A DNA stretch of 17,507 nucleotides from an uncultured Lachnospiraceae bacterium (GTDB lineage Bacteria; Bacillota; Clostridia; Lachnospirales; Lachnospiraceae). Every line of letters begins with the position of its first letter. Within the stretch, counting starts at the first letter, position 1. Under the pieces are notes generated by a model. It was not told where the DNA came from. It did not search any database and saw nothing but the letters and a program-made list of their open reading frames with translations. The translations under genes were made by a program, and so were the position numbers. This document shows, one piece after another, positions 6,159-15,269 of the stretch. The stretch spans positions 1 to 17,507 of the forward strand of contig CADCQU010000157.1 of NCBI GenBank assembly GCA_902803635.1, in the 5' to 3' direction.

Positions 6159-7226
6159 ATGTACCGCGAACATACGAAAGCAATCCGGATTGGGGACCGC
6201 TTTATTGGAGGGGGGCACCCGATTACGGTGCAGTCGATGACAAATACGAAGACAGAGGATGCGGAGGCGACGATTGAGCAGATTCTCCGACTGGAGGAGG
6301 CGGGCTGCGAGATTATCCGAAGCACCGTGCCCACCATGGAGGCGGCCGAGGCATTTGCCAAGATCAAGAAGGCCATCCATATCCCGCTGGTTGCGGACGT
6401 GCACTTCGACTACCGGCTGGCGGTCGCGGCGATTGAGAACGGGGCGGACGGCATCCGCATCAATCCCGGCAACATCGGCGGGCCGGAGCGGGTACAGGCC
6501 GTGGTGGCCGCCGCGAAGGAGCGGGAAGTCCCGATTCGCGTGGGGGTGAATTCCGGCTCGCTCGACAAGCGGCTCGTGGAGAAGTACGGGCGCGTGACGC
6601 CGGAGGGGCTGGTGGAGAGCGCCCTGGAGAGGGTGCGGATGATCGAGGATTTCGACTATGACCGCATGGTCATCTCGATTAAGTCCTCCGATGTGCGCCT
6701 CGGGGTGGCCGCGCACGAGCTCATCGCGAAAATGACCGATTACCCGCTCCATGTGGGGGTTACGGAGGCCGGCGGGCTCTTTGCCGGGGCTATCAAGTCG
6801 GCGGTCGGCATCGGGCTTATTCTGAACCAGGGCATCGGCGACACGATCCGCGTCTCGCTCACGGGCGACCCGGTGGAGGAGGTGCGGGCCGGAAGGCTGA
6901 TCTTGAAGTCCCTGGGGCTTCGCAAGGGCCAGGTCGAGGTGGTTTCCTGCCCGACCTGCGGGCGGACGCAGATTGACCTCATCTCGCTGGCCGGGAAGGT
7001 AGAAAAGATGGTCGCACCGATTCAGGCGGATCTCAAGGTCGCGGTCATGGGCTGTGTCGTGAACGGGCCCGGCGAGGCCGCCGAGGCGGATCTCGCGGTT
7101 TGCGGCGGGAAGGGCGAGGGGCTCATCCTGAGGCGCGGCGTGGTAATCCGAAAGGTCGCGGAGGAGAGCCTCCTGGAGGCATTCCGTGAGGAGCTGGAAA
7201 AGATACTTTCGGAAGAGAAGGAGTGA
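6159..7226 (+). CDS. ispG: 4-hydroxy-3-methylbut-2-enyl diphosphate synthase (IspG/GcpE)
   Basis: A 355-aa cytosolic iron-sulfur enzyme of the MEP pathway, converting methylerythritol cyclodiphosphate to HMBPP with electrons from flavodoxin or ferredoxin. The N-terminal TIM barrel begins with GGGHPITVQSMTNT and contains VADVHFDYRLA and GIRINPGNIG. The [4Fe-4S] ligands are Cys264 and Cys267 (SCPTCGRT) and Cys299 (MGCVVNGPGEA) with Glu306. Length fits the short bacterial form. AGGAGG lies just before the ATG. In many Firmicutes ispG stands directly before polC, often after dxr and rseP; here that ispG-polC pair is kept (7-nt gap) but the upstream neighbours are thyA and folA. Confidence 0.97.
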   Translation: MYREHTKAIRIGDRFIGGGHPITVQSMTNTKTEDAEATIEQILRLEEAGCEIIRSTVPTMEAAEAFAKIKKAIHIPLVADVHFDYRLAVAAIENGADGIRINPGNIGGPERVQAVVAAAKEREVPIRVGVNSGSLDKRLVEKYGRVTPEGLVESALERVRMIEDFDYDRMVISIKSSDVRLGVAAHELIAKMTDYPLHVGVTEAGGLFAGAIKSAVGIGLILNQGIGDTIRVSLTGDPVEEVRAGRLILKSLGLRKGQVEVVSCPTCGRTQIDLISLAGKVEKMVAPIQADLKVAVMGCVVNGPGEAAEADLAVCGGKGEGLILRRGVVIRKVAEESLLEAFREELEKILSEEKE

Positions 7227-7233
7227 GGTGTGA

Positions 7234-10200
7234 ATGGCAGGAGAAGGCAGAAGATTTTTTGAAGTGTTTCCGAAATTGACGCTCCCGGAGAAAATCCGGG
7301 AGCTTTTCGACCAGGTGCTGGTTGTGAAGGTGATCAAGAATTCGCGGACAAATGTCCTGAAAATTTATGTCGCCTGCGAGGATTGGATTAAGAAAGAGCA
7401 TTTTTATACGGTGGCGGGGGAGATTGAGAAGCAGGTCTTCCCGCGGAGCGGGGCGAAGGTGCAGCTTCTGGAGCGGTTTCATTTGTCGTCGCAGTACAAC
7501 CCGCAGAACTTCTACAAGGTCTACCGCAAGAGCATGGAGGCGGAGCTGGAGATGGTCAGCCCCCTCACGGCGCTTCTTTTCCGGCATTCGGAACTGCTTT
7601 TTCCGGAGCCGGACTGCATCGAGGCCCGCATTCCGAGCAACGATGTCCTGGCGGATCGTGCCACGGAGCTTTTGGAGTACATCGAGAAGGTATTTGTCGA
7701 GCGGGCCGGCTTCGGGCGGTGCCAGGTCACGATGACGCTTTTTGAAATCGACCGGAAGGCTCTCTTTGCCGAGGACAGGGCGAAGATCGAGAGCCACGTC
7801 GACGCCATCGTGCGCCGCGCGAAAAAGCGGGCGGAGGAGAAGCCCAAGGAGGAGGAGAAGCTGCCGACTCCGGAAAAGCAGCACCGGCAGGCCAAATTTG
7901 CCGTCACGAAAGACCCGGACCTCATCCTGGGGCGGCCCTTTGACGATCCGCCGGTCCCGATGGACAGCCTTGGCGAGGACCCGCACGAGGTGGTGGTCCG
8001 CGGCGAGATTTTCGACATTACGACCAAGGAGATGAAGAACGGGAAGATGATCATCATGGTCGCGCTCACGGACCATACGGACAGCATCCGCATGAAGCTC
8101 TGGGCCGAGCCCAAGGAGATGGACAAGTACATGGAAATCCTCAAAAAGGGGAGGTGGCTCATCGTCAAGGGCCGCATGGATTTCGACCGCTACGAGAAGG
8201 AGATCATGATCAACACCGTCTACTCCGCCAAGAGGTCCGCGCCCGACATTTTCAGCCGGATCGACGACGCCCCGAAAAAGCGTGTCGAGCTCCACTGCCA
8301 CACGAAGATGAGCGACATGGACGCGGTCTCCTCGGCGACGGAGATCATCGGCCAGGCGAAGGACTGGGGCATGACCGCCCTCGCCATCACCGACCACGGC
8401 GTGGTCCAGGCTTTCCCGGAAGCCCATCACGCGGCTCCGGAGACCGGCGATTTCAAGGTAATCTACGGCTGCGAGGGCTACCTCGTGGACGACGAGGTGC
8501 AGATCGTGACGGGTCCTGCGGACAAGGAGGCAAATGCCCCCGCCGTCGCCTTTGCGCTGACGACGACCGGTCCGGGGCCGAGCCGCTCGGACATTGTGGA
8601 AATCTCCGCCGTGCGCATCGTGGACGGGCGCATTTGCGAGACCTTTTCCACCCTTGTAAACCCCGAAAAGCCCCTGCCATTTGCCTTCCGGAAGGAGACG
8701 CGGATTACCGACGAGATGACGGCGGCCGCGCCAAGGCTCGCCGACGCATTCCTTGCATTTGCCGAGTTCTGTTCGGACGCGGTGCTCGTGGCCTTTGACG
8801 CGGAAATGCAGGCTGCCTTCCTGCGGGCGGCGGAGGAGAAGTGCTTCCCGGGCGCGGGAAGCCTCTTCGGGGAGGGGCGGACGCTCGCCGACCTTCCTGC
8901 GATGGTGCGCTACCTCCTCCCGCAGACCAGCCGGAACAGCCTGGAAAAGCTGGCCAAGAGCCTGAAAATCCCGCTCGACGACCCGGCGCGTTCCGCGTCC
9001 CGGGCGCGGGCCACGGCGGAGGTCTACCTGCAGCTCCAGAAGGAGATGAAGAAGGCTGAGCTCTTTACCTTCGAGGAGCTCAACAAAAAGGGCCTCATCT
9101 CCGAGGAGCGCATCCGGAACCTCCCGTACTATCACATCATCCTCTTGGTAAAGAACGAGGCGGGCCGGCGGAACCTCTACACGATGGTCTCGGAGTCGCA
9201 CCTCCGCTATTTCAAGAAGCGTCCGCGCATCCCGCGCTCGCTCCTCAAGGCCCACCGCGACGGCATCGTGGTCGGCTCGGCCTGCTCGGCAGGCGAGCTC
9301 TACAAGGCCGTGCTGGAGGAGAAGAGTACGGCGGAGATCGAGAAGATCGTCCGCTTCTATGACTATCTGGAAGTCCAACCGGTAGGAAATAATGAATACA
9401 TGGTGCGCGAGCACGACCATGGGATCCAGAGCGACGAGGATTTGCGGGAAATCAACCGGAAGATCGTGCAGCTCGGGGAGATTTACGACAAGTCCGTCGT
9501 CGCGACCTGCGACGTGCATTTTCTGAATCCGGGGGACGCCATTTACCGCTCCATCATCCAGTCGGGCCACGGCTTCAAGGACGAGGGGCAGCCGCCGCTC
9601 TACCTCCATACCACCGGGGAAATGCTGGAGGAATTTGCCTACCTCGGGAAGGAGAAGGCCTTCGAGATCGTGGTGGAAAATTCGAACAAAATCGCGGATA
9701 CCATCGAGAAGATCTCGCCGATCCATCCCGACAAATGCCCTCCGGTCATCGAGAACTCGGACACGGAGCTGGAGGAGATGTGCTATGCCACGGCGCGGTC
9801 CATCTACGGCGAGAACGTCCCCGAGCAGGTGACCTCGCGCCTTAAGAAGGAGCTGGGCTCGATCATCAAGAACGGGTACGCGGTCATGTACATTATCGCG
9901 CAGCGCCTCGTGCAGAAATCGCGCGAGGACGGCTACCTCGTCGGTTCCCGCGGCTCGGTCGGCAGCTCCCTCGTCGCCACGATGTCCAACATCACCGAGG
10001 TGAACCCCCTGCCGCCGCACTATCTCTGCGGCAAATGCCACTTCGTGGATTTCGATTCCCCGGAGGTGAAGGCCTACGGCGGCCGCTGCGGGGCGGACAT
10101 GCCCGACCGCAAATGCCCGGTCTGCGGAGAGCCTTTGAAAAAGCTTGGCTTTGACATCCCCTTTGAGACGTTCCTTGGCTTCAAGGGCGACAAGGAGCCG

Positions 10201-11622
10201 GACATCGACCTCAACTTCTCGGGCGAGGAGCAGACCGTCGCCCAGAACTACACCGAGGTCATTTTCGGCAAGGGCCAGACCTTCAAGGCCGGTACTATCG
10301 GCACGGTGGCCGAGAAGACGGCAGTCGGCCTCGCCGCGCACTATTTCGAGGAGAAGGGCATTGCCAAGAAGCACTGCGAGCTGGAGCGGCTCTCGAAGGG
10401 CTGCGTCGGCGTGCGCCGGACGACCGGCCAGCACCCCGGCGGGGTCATCGTGCTCCCGAAGGGCATGGACATCAACTGGTTCACGCCCGTCCAGCACCCG
10501 GCCAACGACATGACCTCGGATGTCATCACGACGCATTTCGACTACCACTCCATCGATCGGAACCTTCTAAAGCTTGACATCCTCGGCCACGATGATCCGA
10601 CCATCATCCGTATGCTGGAGGACCTTACCGGGACGAACCCCCTGGAGGTCCCGCTCGACGACCCGGGGGTCATTTCCCTCTTCTCCGGGACGGAAGCCCT
10701 CGGGGCGACCCCGGAGGAGATCGGCGTCGACCTCGGCGTCCTCGGCGTGCCCGAATTTGGCACGAAGTTCGTCATGCAAATGCTCCGCGAGACGAAGCCG
10801 AAGTCGCTCTCGGAGCTCGTCCGCATTTCCGGGCTTTCGCACGGGACGGACGTGTGGACTAACAACGCGCAGGAGTACGTAAAAAACGGGGACTGCACGC
10901 TCTCGACGGCCATTTGCACGCGGGACGACATCATGATCTACCTCATCGCCTGCGGGGTCGAGCCGGAGCACTCCTTCAAGATCATGGAGGGGGTCCGCAA
11001 GGGCAAGGGCTTAAAGCCGGAGCAGGAAGCGGAGATGCGGGAGCACAACGTCCCGAACTGGTACATCGAATCCTGCAAGAAGATCAAGTACATGTTCCCG
11101 AAGGCCCATGCGGCGGCCTATGTCATGAACGCCTTCCGCATCGCCTACTACAAGATCAACTACCCGCTCGCCTACTACGCGGCCATGTTCTCCATCCGCG
11201 TGACGACCTTCGACTACGGGACGATGGCCCTCGGGCGGAATGTGCTGGAGGAGGCCGCACGGGCAATCCAGGAGAAGGAGGAGCGCTCGGCGAAGGAGGA
11301 GGAGACGCTCAAGGACATGATGATCGTGCGGGAAATGTACGGCCGGGGCTTTACCTTCCACACGCTCGACCTTGCGAAGGCCGACGCGCTCCGCTTCACG
11401 GTTCTGGATGGCAAGCTCATGCCGTCCATCAACTCCATCCAGGGCCTCGGGGAGACCAATGCGAAGGCCATCGCCGCCGAGGTGAAAAAGGGACCCTTCC
11501 TCTCAAAAGAGGAGTTCCGCACCCGCACCCGGTCCTCGACGACGATCACCGACCTTCTGGAAACCTACGGGATCCTCGGTTCCCTCCCCGAAACCAACCA
11601 GCTCAGCTTTGATTTTGCGTGA
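7234..11622 (+). CDS. polC: DNA polymerase III alpha subunit, PolC type, with inactivated exonuclease domain
   Basis: A 1462-aa replicative polymerase of Gram-positive type (B. subtilis PolC is about 1440). In order: N-terminal domain (1 to about 200), a charged linker, an OB fold (about 250-340), PHP part 1 (HCH 354-356, TDH 386-388, YGCE with Glu414), an inserted DEDD-type exonuclease domain (about 430-610), PHP part 2 (DVH 760-762), then the polymerase. The polymerase has GSRGSVGSS (904-912), Cys932/935/961/964 zinc knuckle, catalytic Asp990 and Asp992 in PDIDLNFSG, and GQHPGGVIVLP. The C-terminus has a clamp-binding type motif QLSFDF (from Gln1456). The exonuclease lacks every catalytic residue: DVETTG is ALTTTG (Ala441, Thr443), HNxxFD is FDAEMQ (Gln526), and HRAxxD is SRARAT (Ser589, Thr594). 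Polymerisation should work; proofreading by this domain should not. Last gene of the operon; no clear terminator follows. Confidence 0.98.
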   Translation: MAGEGRRFFEVFPKLTLPEKIRELFDQVLVVKVIKNSRTNVLKIYVACEDWIKKEHFYTVAGEIEKQVFPRSGAKVQLLERFHLSSQYNPQNFYKVYRKSMEAELEMVSPLTALLFRHSELLFPEPDCIEARIPSNDVLADRATELLEYIEKVFVERAGFGRCQVTMTLFEIDRKALFAEDRAKIESHVDAIVRRAKKRAEEKPKEEEKLPTPEKQHRQAKFAVTKDPDLILGRPFDDPPVPMDSLGEDPHEVVVRGEIFDITTKEMKNGKMIIMVALTDHTDSIRMKLWAEPKEMDKYMEILKKGRWLIVKGRMDFDRYEKEIMINTVYSAKRSAPDIFSRIDDAPKKRVELHCHTKMSDMDAVSSATEIIGQAKDWGMTALAITDHGVVQAFPEAHHAAPETGDFKVIYGCEGYLVDDEVQIVTGPADKEANAPAVAFALTTTGPGPSRSDIVEISAVRIVDGRICETFSTLVNPEKPLPFAFRKETRITDEMTAAAPRLADAFLAFAEFCSDAVLVAFDAEMQAAFLRAAEEKCFPGAGSLFGEGRTLADLPAMVRYLLPQTSRNSLEKLAKSLKIPLDDPARSASRARATAEVYLQLQKEMKKAELFTFEELNKKGLISEERIRNLPYYHIILLVKNEAGRRNLYTMVSESHLRYFKKRPRIPRSLLKAHRDGIVVGSACSAGELYKAVLEEKSTAEIEKIVRFYDYLEVQPVGNNEYMVREHDHGIQSDEDLREINRKIVQLGEIYDKSVVATCDVHFLNPGDAIYRSIIQSGHGFKDEGQPPLYLHTTGEMLEEFAYLGKEKAFEIVVENSNKIADTIEKISPIHPDKCPPVIENSDTELEEMCYATARSIYGENVPEQVTSRLKKELGSIIKNGYAVMYIIAQRLVQKSREDGYLVGSRGSVGSSLVATMSNITEVNPLPPHYLCGKCHFVDFDSPEVKAYGGRCGADMPDRKCPVCGEPLKKLGFDIPFETFLGFKGDKEPDIDLNFSGEEQTVAQNYTEVIFGKGQTFKAGTIGTVAEKTAVGLAAHYFEEKGIAKKHCELERLSKGCVGVRRTTGQHPGGVIVLPKGMDINWFTPVQHPANDMTSDVITTHFDYHSIDRNLLKLDILGHDDPTIIRMLEDLTGTNPLEVPLDDPGVISLFSGTEALGATPEEIGVDLGVLGVPEFGTKFVMQMLRETKPKSLSELVRISGLSHGTDVWTNNAQEYVKNGDCTLSTAICTRDDIMIYLIACGVEPEHSFKIMEGVRKGKGLKPEQEAEMREHNVPNWYIESCKKIKYMFPKAHAAAYVMNAFRIAYYKINYPLAYYAAMFSIRVTTFDYGTMALGRNVLEEAARAIQEKEERSAKEEETLKDMMIVREMYGRGFTFHTLDLAKADALRFTVLDGKLMPSINSIQGLGETNAKAIAAEVKKGPFLSKEEFRTRTRSSTTITDLLETYGILGSLPETNQLSFDFA

Positions 11623-11627
11623 AGCAG

Positions 11628-11656
11628 TTGCATACGGGGGAGTTCCCGTGTATAAT
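11628..11656 (+). promoter_or_regulatory. Sigma-A type promoter of the DUF5717-DUF5716-TPR unit
   Basis: TTGCAT (11628-11633), a 17-bp spacer and a perfect TATAAT (11651-11656) lie directly after the polC stop. The spacer contains an inverted repeat ACGGG/CCCGT (11634-11638 with 11645-11649), possibly an operator or a weak remnant of a polC terminator; it has no T run. AGGAG at 11677-11681 precedes the ATG at 11694. Confidence 0.8.
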
Positions 11657-11693
11657 GAATTAATTAAGTAAAATTTAGGAGAATTAGAAGAAG

Positions 11694-14600
11694 ATGACGA
11701 TGCGAACAGGGGAGAAGGATACGGAGCTGCGATGGCAGACGGCGGGGGAGCTTTCCATCCAGCCGGAGCGGCTTGTGCTTAGCTGCGAGACGGGAGAGGT
11801 CTCGGCAGGCGAGGTGATTCTCCGTGCGCCGGAAGGCGTACGGATTATTGGCTATGCCTTCGCGTCCCTGCCCAGGCTTTCCGCAAGCCCCTCGGAGTTT
11901 TCGGCAAATACCGTCCGGCTTCTGATCCGCGTGGATACGACGGGAATCCCCGTCGGCGGGGTCGTGCAGGGGCTTGTGACCCTCTCGACAAATTTGGGCG
12001 AGTACGACATCCCGGTGGAGCTTTCGAAGGTCGCCCCGATGGCCCGTTCGTCTTCTGGGCGGCGGATTCGGAACCTTTCGGACTTCGTGCGCCTTGCGAA
12101 GGACTCCTACGAGGAGGCCTTCCGCTTCTTCTCGGGGAAGGAATTTGCCCGGATCCTTGCGACCGAGGCACCGCAGAAGAAGACGCTCTACGAGGCCCTT
12201 GTCTCCCCGCCGGTCACCTACCACCGGATGGAGGAGTTCCTTATCGCCTGCGGCCTGAAGGATCCTGTCATCGTCACCGCCGAGTCCAAGGGCGCATCCT
12301 TCTTCAACATCCGGGAGGACCGCCAGGAGACCCTGACGCTCAAGAAGAGCGAGTGGGGTTCGGTCAAGCTGGAGGCCGAGGTTTCGGGGAGCTTTTTAAG
12401 CCTTCCGAAGACGCGCGTCGTCAGCGAGGATTTCGTGGGGTCGGTCTGTGAATTTGCCTACATCATCCACCGGGGCGAGCTTTCGCACGGGAAGAATTCC
12501 GGCACCATCACCCTCCACTCCTTCTATTCCACCGTGACCTTCCATGTCACCGCCTCCTGCGAGGGGGCTTTGGAGATCGACCGCAATCTGGCGGAGCGCC
12601 GCGGAATGCTGGGCCTTGTGCAGGCGTACATCAACTGGCGTCTCGGGGAGTCGGACGACGGCTCGTTCCGTGACAAGAGCTTTTCCGCGCTCAATACGCT
12701 GCGCGACCTCGGCGGAAGGAGCATCCCCTACAGCCTCTACGAGGCCTTCGTGGAGGAGATGACCGGCAACCGCGAGAACGCCCTCCGCGTCCTTACGGGC
12801 ATCTCCCCGGAGGCGATGAAGGGGGAGCCGCTCGAGTACAGGGCCGCCTACCTCTACCTTGGGCAGAAGACGGGCTTCTTTGCCCCGGAGAGCGTGGACG
12901 TGGTGAACCGCATTCGCGACTGGCAGCGGCGGCAGCAGGATAACCTTTTGCTCCTCATGGTCTGGCTCCGCACGGATCCGGATCTTGCCCGTATGCCCGC
13001 AAGGAAGCTGGAGGCTTTGGAGAACGCGTTCGCGCGCGGGAAGCGCAGCCCCCTCATTTACCTCGACGCGGCGGAGCTTTTCCGAAAGGACGAGAAGCTT
13101 CTGGTACGGCTCTCGCCCTTTGCGCAGCAGGTGCTGCATTTTGCGGCGAAAAACCACTGGCTGACCCGTGACCTTGCCCGCCGGACGGCCTTCCTCGCCG
13201 GAAACGCGAAGGAGTTCTCGGAAAAGGTCCTGCGGCTTTTGGAGACCATCTACGGGCAATTTGCCGAGGACGAGGTGCTGGAGGCCATTTGTAAGATCCT
13301 CATCAAGGGCAATCCGCGCAAGGACATCTATTTCCGCTGGTACGAGCGCGGGGTCGAGCGGGACATCCATGTCACGCGCCTTTATGAATACTTCATGGAG
13401 ACCATGCCGGAGGACTACCAGCGGGTGCTCCCGCCGGCCGTTCTCCGCTACTTCCTCCTTGCGAACAACCTTTCGGACTACCGGAAGGCCATGCTTTATG
13501 CAAATGTCATCCGCAACCGCAACAAGGACCGCGAGACCTACGAGGCCTACCGGCCCAAGATGGAGGCATTTGCCGCGTCGGCAGCGGCAAATGGCCGGGA
13601 GAACCGGCATTTTGCGGTCATTTGCCAGGAATTTATTGACAAATTGCCGGAGGGGCGGGCGGGCGAGAGCCTTGCGCGGGCCCTCTTTGCCGAGCGCATT
13701 TACACGGACGATCCCCGGATCCGCGAGGTCATCGTGCGCCACGGCGGGCTTCTCAGGGAGGAGGTCGTCGCCGTGTACCGCGGGGAGGCCTACGTCCACC
13801 GGTATACGAAGGATGCCTGCATTTTGCTGACGGACGGCAAGGCCCACCGCTACTACAACGCGGTGGAGTATTCGGCGGAACCCCTGATGGACCGGGAGGC
13901 GCTGCTGAAGGACGTGGACGCGTCCCGCTACGCGGTTCCGGGACTCTGGCTGCACGTCGCGGCCCCGGAGGGGGAGCTTCTTCCGGCGACGGAGGAGACA
14001 GCTCCCGTCTATGCGCGGATTGCCGCGTCGCAGGCCTTTACGGCGGCCTTCCGCAGGGCGGCGGAGAAGGAATTTTTCACCTACCTTGCGAGGGAGCCGG
14101 AGGACGGGCGTTTTGACGGTCTGCTCGCGACCTACACGGGCTCGCTTGCGGGCGGGGAAGGCACGCTGCCGGAGGATCCCGCGGTCGTGGCCGAGATTCT
14201 TCTCCGCCGCGGCTATTGTAAGAACGCCTTCAGCCTTCTTCGGAGCATCGGCTTTGAAAATGCGGACCCGGAGCTGCTCCTCAAGGTGGCGGTCAGCCGT
14301 ATCGCCTACGTGAAGGAGGCACCGGATCCGGACACCCTCTTCATTGCACGGGCGGTGTTCCAGGGAGGTGTCTATGACGAGACGGTGCTTCGGTATCTCT
14401 GCCGGCATTTCGACGGCCCGCTCGATACCCTTTTGGCGGTCCGCAGGGAGGCAAATGCCGCTGGCGTCGAGACGGTGGAGCTTGACGGCCGCATCCTCCG
14501 GCGGGCGGTCCTGACCGGGCGGCGGATCCCGGAGTTCGGGAAGGTCCTGGGGCATTTTGCCGCTGCCGGCGGGGAGAGGAGCACCACCGAGGCCTACCTC

Positions 14601-15269
14601 ACCTTCGAGGCGCGGCTCTGCTTTGGCGGGAGCGTGACCATCAGCCGCGAGGCGGCGGATTTGATTGCCGAGTCCGTGGAGGAGGGACGCGGGCAGGAGT
14701 TTATCCGGAAGCTTTCTCTTCTATATTATTATGCGCGGAAATCGCGCCTAACGCTCCGCGAGGAGAATCTGGCGGACAAGCTCCTGGAGGAGTGCGCGCT
14801 GCGGAACATTCGCTTCAGCTTCTTTAAGGATCTTCCGATTGACCTTGTTTTACAGTACCATCTGGAGGACCGGGCCTTTGTCGAATACCGGGCGGAACCC
14901 GGGGATCTCGTGATCCTGCACTACCGACTCGGCCGGCCCGGCGCGGAGGGGGAGGAGAAGGAAGAGCCGCTTAGGGAGATGTATGCGGGAATCTTCTCGA
15001 AGGAGTTCGTGCTTTTCTACGGGGAGGAGCTGAGATGGTACGTCACGGTCCGCCACGAAGGGGCGGAACGGCGCACGAAGACGAGGACGCTCACCATGGC
15101 CAACGTGGACATGGAGGGGCGGAGCCGCTACCAGCTCATCAACCAGATGCTCCGCGCCTACGCGACGGGGGACGAGCAGGAGCTTCGCGAGCGGATCCGC
15201 GACTTCCGGCAGTCCGAGAGGATGGTGGAACGGCTGTTCGTGCCTGTGGAGGGAAAAACGCATGAATGA
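11694..15269 (+). CDS. Large cytosolic multi-domain protein, DUF5717-like (function unknown)
   Basis: 1191 aa with no signal peptide or membrane segment. Residues about 15-110 look like an Ig/MSP-type beta-sandwich (alternating strands ending VDTTGIPVGG...LSTNLGEYDIPV). A second, similar sandwich lies at about 205-295 (WGSVKLEAEVSG...FVGSVCEFAYIIHRGEL). Residues about 300-1030 are mostly amphipathic helices resembling irregular TPR/HEAT-type repeats, interrupted near 690-780 by a strand-rich part. Residues about 1040-1150 are strand-rich again (EYRAEPGDLVILHYRL, FSKEFVLFYGEELRWYVTV). The arrangement and neighbour match what I recall of DUF5717 proteins of Lachnospiraceae; that family name is from memory. 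It overlaps the next gene by 8 nt. It is probably a scaffold or client-binding partner of the Hsp70-like neighbour (inference). The start could also be the ATG two codons later. Confidence 0.85.
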   Translation: MTMRTGEKDTELRWQTAGELSIQPERLVLSCETGEVSAGEVILRAPEGVRIIGYAFASLPRLSASPSEFSANTVRLLIRVDTTGIPVGGVVQGLVTLSTNLGEYDIPVELSKVAPMARSSSGRRIRNLSDFVRLAKDSYEEAFRFFSGKEFARILATEAPQKKTLYEALVSPPVTYHRMEEFLIACGLKDPVIVTAESKGASFFNIREDRQETLTLKKSEWGSVKLEAEVSGSFLSLPKTRVVSEDFVGSVCEFAYIIHRGELSHGKNSGTITLHSFYSTVTFHVTASCEGALEIDRNLAERRGMLGLVQAYINWRLGESDDGSFRDKSFSALNTLRDLGGRSIPYSLYEAFVEEMTGNRENALRVLTGISPEAMKGEPLEYRAAYLYLGQKTGFFAPESVDVVNRIRDWQRRQQDNLLLLMVWLRTDPDLARMPARKLEALENAFARGKRSPLIYLDAAELFRKDEKLLVRLSPFAQQVLHFAAKNHWLTRDLARRTAFLAGNAKEFSEKVLRLLETIYGQFAEDEVLEAICKILIKGNPRKDIYFRWYERGVERDIHVTRLYEYFMETMPEDYQRVLPPAVLRYFLLANNLSDYRKAMLYANVIRNRNKDRETYEAYRPKMEAFAASAAANGRENRHFAVICQEFIDKLPEGRAGESLARALFAERIYTDDPRIREVIVRHGGLLREEVVAVYRGEAYVHRYTKDACILLTDGKAHRYYNAVEYSAEPLMDREALLKDVDASRYAVPGLWLHVAAPEGELLPATEETAPVYARIAASQAFTAAFRRAAEKEFFTYLAREPEDGRFDGLLATYTGSLAGGEGTLPEDPAVVAEILLRRGYCKNAFSLLRSIGFENADPELLLKVAVSRIAYVKEAPDPDTLFIARAVFQGGVYDETVLRYLCRHFDGPLDTLLAVRREANAAGVETVELDGRILRRAVLTGRRIPEFGKVLGHFAAAGGERSTTEAYLTFEARLCFGGSVTISREAADLIAESVEEGRGQEFIRKLSLLYYYARKSRLTLREENLADKLLEECALRNIRFSFFKDLPIDLVLQYHLEDRAFVEYRAEPGDLVILHYRLGRPGAEGEEKEEPLREMYAGIFSKEFVLFYGEELRWYVTVRHEGAERRTKTRTLTMANVDMEGRSRYQLINQMLRAYATGDEQELRERIRDFRQSERMVERLFVPVEGKTHE

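Noticed and set aside
8515..9060. Frameshift or sequencing error explaining the abnormal PolC exonuclease
   Set aside because: The frame stays open, conserved framework residues of the exonuclease appear before, between and after the altered motifs in the same frame, and codon use is normal.
7123..10548. Long antisense open frame opposite polC
   Set aside because: It is a shadow of G+C-rich codon usage: its protein is Arg/His/Leu/Asp-rich without recognisable domains, and the + strand codes for polC throughout.
11623..11660. Intrinsic terminator after polC
   Set aside because: The only hairpin (ACGGG/CCCGT) has a short stem and no T run, and it lies inside a well-formed promoter.
12396..14555. 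Antisense open frame opposite the 1191-aa gene
   Set aside because: Same shadow effect; no ribosome binding site, no domain, and the composition mirrors the opposite strand.
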